A stretch of DNA of 64,000 nucleotides from CAVTWS01 sp963732655 (lineage in GTDB: Bacteria > Actinomycetota > Acidimicrobiia > Acidimicrobiales > SHLQ01), in the NCBI GenBank assembly GCA_963732655.1, contig CAVTAI010000005.1, positions 992,001-1,056,000 of the forward strand, read 5' to 3'. The translations under genes were made by a program, and so were the position numbers. The notes below the pieces were generated by a model. The model had not been told where the DNA came from, ran no database searches, and saw only the letters and a list, made by a program, of their open reading frames with translations. Below are positions 59,870 through 64,000 of this stretch, piece by piece (position 1 is the stretch's first letter; every line of letters starts with the position of its first letter).

Positions 59870-61723
59870 ATGCCGCTGTGGATGGTGGGACTGGCCGTCG
59901 TGATGTGCGGCGTCGGCGTGAACCGTCCGGCGCCGGTACCTGCCGGGGTCGTCGTCGCGTTGCTGGTGAGTGCGACGGTGCTGGCGCCTCGACCCGGTGC
60001 CGGCTCGGGGGCTCGGGCGCTGAGCCGATGGGTGCCGTTGCTCGTCGCCGTCCTCGTGGCCGCGTCAGGGCGATCCCATGAGGTGGTCTCAGCGGATACG
60101 CCAGCGGCCGCTGGTGCCGTCGATGGCCTTGTCGTGTTCCGGTCGGATCCGGTCTGGAATCGAGGCGCCGCCGAGGCCACGGTCGTCATGGCCGACGTCG
60201 AGCTGCTCGCCACGGGACGCCGCGGGGTGGCCGCCTGCCTGTCGGGGCGTTTGGCGGGTGAGCGGGCGGTGTTGTCCGGATCGGTCGTGGGACGCGGACC
60301 CGACGATGTGTGGTTGGGTCGCCTCGGGGTCCAGGGTCGGCTCGCCGTTGACCGTTGCACGCCCGTGGACGGTGGCGCATGGCCCAGCCGGTTGGCGAAC
60401 GCCGTGCGACGAGCGATCGAACGTGGGGCCACGTTCGGACCGGAACGGACGGCGTTGTATGTGGGGCTGGTGTACGGCGACGATCGCAACCAGTCGATCG
60501 GACTGGCCGACGACTTCCGGCGCACCGGGCTCGGACACCTCCTGGCGGTGTCGGGCCAGAACGTGGCGTTCGTCCTCGCCGTCGCTGCGCCGCTGCTCCG
60601 GCGCCTGGATCGCGTGGGGCGGGTCGCCGCGGCGATCGGGCTGCTGAGCTTGTTCGCCACCATGACGCGCTTCGAACCATCGGTCCTCAGGGCGGTGACG
60701 GTGGCCGGTGGTGCGGTCGTGGCTCAGGCGCTCGGCCGGCCGGCCGAGACGCTCCGCTTGCTCGGGTTGGCGGTCGTCGTGCTGGTGATGATCGACCCCA
60801 TGTTGGTGAGCGCCTTGGGCTTCCAACTCTCGGTCGCGGCGTCGGCGGGAATCATCGTGCTCAGTCGACCGATCGAGCGGCTGTTGCCCGGTCCGAGGCC
60901 GGTCGCCGAGGCGTTGTCCGTCACCGCGGCGGCGCAGCTTGCCGTCGCACCGCTCCTCCTGGCGACGTTCGGCGAACTGCCGGTCGCCTCGTTGCCGGCC
61001 AACCTCCTGGCCGGCCCGGCGGCCGGGTTCGTGATGATGTGGGGCAGTACGGCCGGGATCGTGGCCGGCCTGGCGGGTGGATGGGTGGCCGAGCTTCTCA
61101 ACCTGCCGACGGCGGTCGCCTTGTGGTGGCTGGAGACCGTCGCCCGTGTCGGCGCTCGGGTTCCGTTGGGGTCGTTGAGCAGCCGGCATCTCGCTGCCCT
61201 CGTCGTGCTCGGTTGCGCCGTGACGGTCTGGAGCCGGCCCCGGTCGGCCGAGCTGGCGCCGTCGGGCGAGGGGCCAGGTGGAGGGCGCCGAACGAGTCTC
61301 GTGCTGCGGTCCGCCATGGTGCTGGTGATCCTCCTGCCAGGGATCTCGGAGCTGCGGTCGCGCCCAGGCGTCGGAGCCGCCACGGTCGATGGCGGCGCCC
61401 AGCTCTGGCAGGGATCCAGGGGCGGCATCGTCCTCCAGGTCGACGGACGCACCGACGCCGGCCGCGTGCTCGCGTCGCTCCGGGAGCGGGGCGTCGAGCG
61501 CCTCGACCTGGTGGTCGTGTCATCGCCCAGCCGCGCCGCCGGGCGTGCGGTAGCCGATCTCCGCAGCCGACTCGAGATCCGCGGCGTCTGGGCGCCGGAG
61601 CGCCATCAGGTCCGCGGGGGCTACTCGCCAGTGCGTGGCGAGGTTCTCGAAGTGGGCGGCGTGCGGGTCACCGTCGTGTCGACCGACGAGAGATTGGTCA
61701 TTCAGGTCGACCGACCGCCGTGA
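59870..61723 (+). CDS. comEC: ComEC/Rec2 DNA-uptake channel, degenerate MBL domain
   Basis: 617 residues. N-terminal helices and an OB-like DUF4131 region (about 80-180) are followed by the competence domain (about 190-460) with LVYGDDRNQSIGLADDFRRTGLGHLLAVSGQNVAFVLA and SALGFQLSVAASAGIIV. The C-terminal region (about 505-617) has the layout of the family's metallo-beta-lactamase domain, but the metal motif HxHxDH is replaced by DLVVVSSPSRAAGRAVADL (546-564), and the domain is short. DNA-strand degradation by this domain is therefore unlikely. The channel for single-stranded DNA appears intact. Confidence 0.9.
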   Translation: MPLWMVGLAVVMCGVGVNRPAPVPAGVVVALLVSATVLAPRPGAGSGARALSRWVPLLVAVLVAASGRSHEVVSADTPAAAGAVDGLVVFRSDPVWNRGAAEATVVMADVELLATGRRGVAACLSGRLAGERAVLSGSVVGRGPDDVWLGRLGVQGRLAVDRCTPVDGGAWPSRLANAVRRAIERGATFGPERTALYVGLVYGDDRNQSIGLADDFRRTGLGHLLAVSGQNVAFVLAVAAPLLRRLDRVGRVAAAIGLLSLFATMTRFEPSVLRAVTVAGGAVVAQALGRPAETLRLLGLAVVVLVMIDPMLVSALGFQLSVAASAGIIVLSRPIERLLPGPRPVAEALSVTAAAQLAVAPLLLATFGELPVASLPANLLAGPAAGFVMMWGSTAGIVAGLAGGWVAELLNLPTAVALWWLETVARVGARVPLGSLSSRHLAALVVLGCAVTVWSRPRSAELAPSGEGPGGGRRTSLVLRSAMVLVILLPGISELRSRPGVGAATVDGGAQLWQGSRGGIVLQVDGRTDAGRVLASLRERGVERLDLVVVSSPSRAAGRAVADLRSRLEIRGVWAPERHQVRGGYSPVRGEVLEVGGVRVTVVSTDERLVIQVDRPP

Positions 61724-61729
61724 GCAGCG

Positions 61730-61751
61730 GCCATCTCAGCCGCCAGATGGC
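61730..61751 (+). terminator. hairpin after comEC
   Basis: GCCATCT-cagccgcc-AGATGGC, perfect 7-bp stem, 6 nt after the stop codon. Confidence 0.45.
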
Positions 61752-61834
61752 GGGCATCAGTCGGTCGGACGATGGGGTCGCCGACACCTGCGCATGGGCC
61801 GCCCAGCCATCGTCCGCTCAGTTTGGAGAAGCGT

Positions 61835-61840
61835 TAGGGT
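61835..61840 (+). promoter_or_regulatory. -10 element of the folP2-like gene (leaderless type)
   Basis: TAGGGT, 7 nt, GTG 61848. Confidence 0.5.
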
Positions 61841-61847
61841 GCCGAGC

Positions 61848-62855
61848 GTGCTGCTGGAGCTCGGAAGACACCGATTCGACGTGACGTACCGCGCCCTGGT
61901 GATGGGCATCTTGAACCGTACGCCGGACTCGTTCTTCGACCAGGGCACCTACTTCGACTTCGACTCGTTCGTCCGGAAGGCCGAGGGGCTGGTCGAGGCG
62001 GGCGCCGACTTCCTCGACGTCGGGGGCATGAAGGCCGGACCGGGTCCGGAGGTAACCGTGGCCGAGGAGATCGATCGCGTCGTACCAGCCGTCGAGGCGC
62101 TGGTGGCCCGGTTCGATCTGCCCATCTCCGTCGACACCTTCCGGGGTCAGGTCGCCCGGGCCTGCTACGCGGCGGGAGCGGTCATCGGTAACGACATCAG
62201 TGGTTTCGCCGACCCCGACTACCTGCCTGCTGCAGTGGAGCATCAGGCCTCGGTCGTGGTTTGTCACATCCGGTTGGCCCCGCGCGTCCCCGATCCCGCC
62301 CCCGTGTACGACGATCTGCTCGACGATGTGCGCGAGTTCCTGGGCGAGCGGGCGACCTGGGCCGAGGCGGCCGGAATTCCCCGGTCGCGCATCATGGTCG
62401 ATGCCGGGCTCGACCTCGGCAAGACCGAGCCGATGTCGGCCGAGCTGCTGCGCAACTCCGACGATCTCGTCTCGCTCGGGTACCCCGTCTTCCTGTCCGC
62501 CTCCAACAAGCGGTTCCTCGGCGTGCTCACCGACACCGAGGTCGACGAGCGGCGCGAACCGACGGCGTCCGCCCACGCCCTGGGGATCGCTCTGGGATGC
62601 CGGATCCTGCGGGCGCACGACGTGCGCGGTTCACGCCGAGTCGCCGACGTGATGGCGGAGATACTGGCGGCGCGCGGCAGCTACGAAGGCCACGGCGCCG
62701 GCTCGGCCGGACCTCCCGTCGTCGGCGACCGCGCCCGCACATCGGCGACGGGGGCGGGGCGATATGTGTTGGCGCCGCCGGGGGCGGCGCGGTATGTGTT
62801 GGCGCCGCCGGGGGCGGCGCGGTATGTGTTGGCGCCGCCGGGGGCGGCGCGGTGA
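61848..62855 (+). CDS. folP2: dihydropteroate-synthase-like protein, FolP2 type
   Basis: 335 residues from GTG 61848. TIM barrel with VMGILNRTPDSFFDQG (pterin loop 1), DVGGMKAGPG (57-66), PISVDTFR, VIGNDISGF, VDAGLDLGKT and VFLSASNKRFLG. The canonical loop-2 sequence GGESTRPG, needed for p-aminobenzoate and pterin handling, reads GGMKAGPG. Mycobacterial FolP2 (Rv1207), which is not a functional DHPS, has the related VKAGPG (from memory). The role is therefore uncertain. The C-terminus is three 10-residue RYVLAPPGAA repeats encoded by a 30-bp minisatellite. The stop overlaps the holA start (GTGA). Confidence 0.82.
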   Translation: MLLELGRHRFDVTYRALVMGILNRTPDSFFDQGTYFDFDSFVRKAEGLVEAGADFLDVGGMKAGPGPEVTVAEEIDRVVPAVEALVARFDLPISVDTFRGQVARACYAAGAVIGNDISGFADPDYLPAAVEHQASVVVCHIRLAPRVPDPAPVYDDLLDDVREFLGERATWAEAAGIPRSRIMVDAGLDLGKTEPMSAELLRNSDDLVSLGYPVFLSASNKRFLGVLTDTEVDERREPTASAHALGIALGCRILRAHDVRGSRRVADVMAEILAARGSYEGHGAGSAGPPVVGDRARTSATGAGRYVLAPPGAARYVLAPPGAARYVLAPPGAAR

Positions 62856-62862
62856 GCGTTCT
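62751..62862 (+). repeat. 30-bp minisatellite at the folP2/holA junction
   Basis: Three near-identical 30-bp units (TATGTGTT at 62763, 62793 and 62823) with partial units at both ends. The last, GGTGAGCGTT at 62851, is a diverged copy of GGTATGTGTT and contains the folP2 stop and the holA GTG start. Confidence 0.85.
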
Positions 62863-63868
62863 GTTCATCCGGGGCGACGATGGCGTGCTCATCGGCGATG
62901 CCGTCCGTCACGCCGTGGCCGAAGCGGTCGGCGTCGAGGACCCGAGCCTCGTCGTCGACGAGCTCGATGAGGACCGCCTGCGCAGCGACGATGGCTTCCG
63001 TCTGGCCCCTCTCGTCGACGCCGCGCAGACCCCGCCTTTCCTCACGGCCAAACGGGTGGTGGTCGGCCGGCATCTCGGGCGTTTCACGAAGGCCGATGAC
63101 GTGGCGTCACTGGTTGAGTACCTGTTGTCGCCCCTGTCGACCACCGACCTGGTCCTCGTCTGGGAGCGAGGCCAGAATCCGAAACAGGACCGCCTGGGGG
63201 CCCCGCCGAAGGCGCTCCTGGCCGCGGTTGCCGAGGCCGGGGGTTCCGTGCTCGAAGTCGACGTGCCCGCGCAGGCGGCCGCCGCGGGCAAGTGGCTCGA
63301 CGAGCGCCTCGACGCGGCACCACTCGTGTTCTCCGGGCCGAGTCGTCGGGCCATCGGCGAGTCGCTCGGCGAGGACCGCTCCCGCGTGCTCGCCCTGCTC
63401 GAGGTCCTCGAATCGACCTATGGTCCCGGCGCCCGCCTCGAGGTCGACGATGTCGAACCGTTCCTCGGTGAACGAGGCTCCGTTCCCCCCTGGGAGCTCA
63501 CCGATGCCATCGCCGACGGCGATCGCGTGCGGGCGCTCGATGCCCTGCACCGCATGTTGGGGGCCGGCGATCGGCACGCGCTCCAGATCATGGCCTCGCT
63601 GCACGGTCAGTACGCCCGGGTGCTGCGCCTCGACGGCGCCGATGCCCGCGACGACAAGGCGGCTGCCGCCCTTCTGGGTATGAAGGGCTCGACCTTCCCG
63701 GCCAAGAAGGTGCTCACCATCTCTCGCAAGATGGGCACGGAGAACGTGGCCCAGGCCATTCGATTGCTCGCCCAGGCCGATCTCGACCTGCGCGGCGAAA
63801 AGGATTGGCCCGACACCTTGGTGCTCGAGGTGTTGATCGCCCGCCTGTGCGGGCTGCACCGCCGCTGA
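62852..63868 (+). CDS. holA: DNA polymerase III subunit delta
   Basis: 338 residues from GTG 62852. N-terminal AAA+-like domain without an intact P-loop, as expected for delta: VLFIRGDDGVLIGDAV, then LVDAAQTPPFLTAKRVVVGRHLG and DLVLVWERGQNPKQDRLGAPPKALL. Helical C-terminal collar domain: RALDALHRMLGAGDRHALQIMASLHGQYARVLRLDG, AALLGMKGSTFPAKKVL and DLRGEKDWPDTLVLEVLIARLC. It is the clamp-loader subunit that opens the beta clamp. The order comEA-comEC-holA-rpsT is the usual actinobacterial arrangement, here with folP2 inserted. Confidence 0.93.
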   Translation: MSVLFIRGDDGVLIGDAVRHAVAEAVGVEDPSLVVDELDEDRLRSDDGFRLAPLVDAAQTPPFLTAKRVVVGRHLGRFTKADDVASLVEYLLSPLSTTDLVLVWERGQNPKQDRLGAPPKALLAAVAEAGGSVLEVDVPAQAAAAGKWLDERLDAAPLVFSGPSRRAIGESLGEDRSRVLALLEVLESTYGPGARLEVDDVEPFLGERGSVPPWELTDAIADGDRVRALDALHRMLGAGDRHALQIMASLHGQYARVLRLDGADARDDKAAAALLGMKGSTFPAKKVLTISRKMGTENVAQAIRLLAQADLDLRGEKDWPDTLVLEVLIARLCGLHRR

Positions 63869-63889
63869 TCGGTGGTGCAGGCTCCACCG
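63868..63889. terminator. hairpin between holA and rpsT
   Basis: TCGGTGG-tgcaggct-CCACCGA, 7-bp stem beginning at the last base of holA's coding frame, between convergent genes. Confidence 0.5.
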
Positions 63890-63921
63890 ACGCTGATCTG
63901 CGCCGGGGGGGCCGCGAGTGG

Positions 63922-64000
63922 TCAGTCCTCGGCGCCGGCCTTGGCGAGGCGCTTCATGATGCGCGACTTGCGGCGAGCCGCGGTGTTCTTGTGCAGGACA
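63922..64000 (-). CDS. rpsT: 30S ribosomal protein S20, 3' part
   Basis: The last 25 codons before the TGA at 63924-63922 read VLHKNTAARRKSRIMKRLAK then AGAED. HKNTAARRKSRxMKRL is the C-terminal signature of S20. The start lies beyond the window. It is convergent with holA, a conserved neighbourhood. Confidence 0.93.
   Translation of the reverse strand, partial: VLHKNTAARRKSRIMKRLAKAGAED

Overview
The window is high-GC bacterial chromosome with the gene content and order of an actinobacterium. Markers include rne-rplU-rpmA-obg-proB, tig-clpP-clpX-folC-ndk, mreBCD-mrdA-rodA, a sigK-rskA-fasciclin group, a MhuD-type heme-degrading enzyme, a class II DAHP synthase, an F420-type LLM oxidoreductase and a class E-like sortase signal (LAHTG). 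My best guess is an uncultured member of the Acidimicrobiia (Ilumatobacter-like). This is inference; no rRNA gene is present. Many genes start with GTG, and about 17 starts lie 6-10 nt after a TANNNT -10 hexamer, so leaderless transcription looks common.

Layout. 1-5 kb: the end of a sortase-anchored repeat protein, a frameshifted SDR gene, then a redox/heme cluster (Pro/Thr-rich exported protein, ApbE, ferric-reductase-like heme protein, MhuD homolog). 5-6.7 kb: a DUF222-HNH nuclease gene with a LexA-type SOS box in its promoter, a 28-bp hairpin repeat array and tRNA-Gly(UCC). 6.8-12.2 kb: protein quality control (tig, clpP, clpX), folC and ndk. 12.3-18.7 kb: the elongasome operon mreB-mreC-mreD-(62-codon ORF)-mrdA-rodA. 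18.8-31.9 kb: radical SAM/DUF2344, RNase E/G, L21, L27, Obg and ProB, interrupted by a mucin-tailed pilin-like gene, a frameshifted dNTPase gene and a TadE-TadE-TadG block. 32-37.4 kb: pspA, murJ, and a MoxR ATPase with its VWA partner. 37.4-42.6 kb: rskA-sigK, a two-domain fasciclin lipoprotein, class II DAHP synthase and a group 2 sigma factor. 42.7-49 kb: nadD, an LCP/LytR_C-like gene, rsfS, purU, tRNA-Ala(GGC) and leuS.

49-52.7 kb is an accessory patch. It holds gene remnants at both ends (an HTH fragment and a metallo-beta-lactamase-fold fragment), a 783-residue 2OG-Fe(II) oxygenase with an unrecognised Cys/His-rich tail, and an Xre-RES (MbcA-MbcT-like) toxin-antitoxin pair. 52.7-58.1 kb is a minus-strand catabolic or detoxification cluster: glutamine amidotransferase, SsuD-like monooxygenase, secreted lipase, LLM oxidoreductase and APH-fold kinase. 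58.2-64 kb holds a thioredoxin/TPR co-chaperone, comEA-comEC, a FolP2-type dihydropteroate-synthase-like gene, holA and the 3' end of rpsT.

Themes. Wall elongation (mre operon, murJ), envelope stress (pspA, sigK) and surface appendages (Tad-like proteins, sortase and fasciclin proteins) are all represented. Most exported proteins carry Thr/Pro-rich linkers. Tandem minisatellites of 28, 30, 33 and 33 bp sit at gene ends or promoters.
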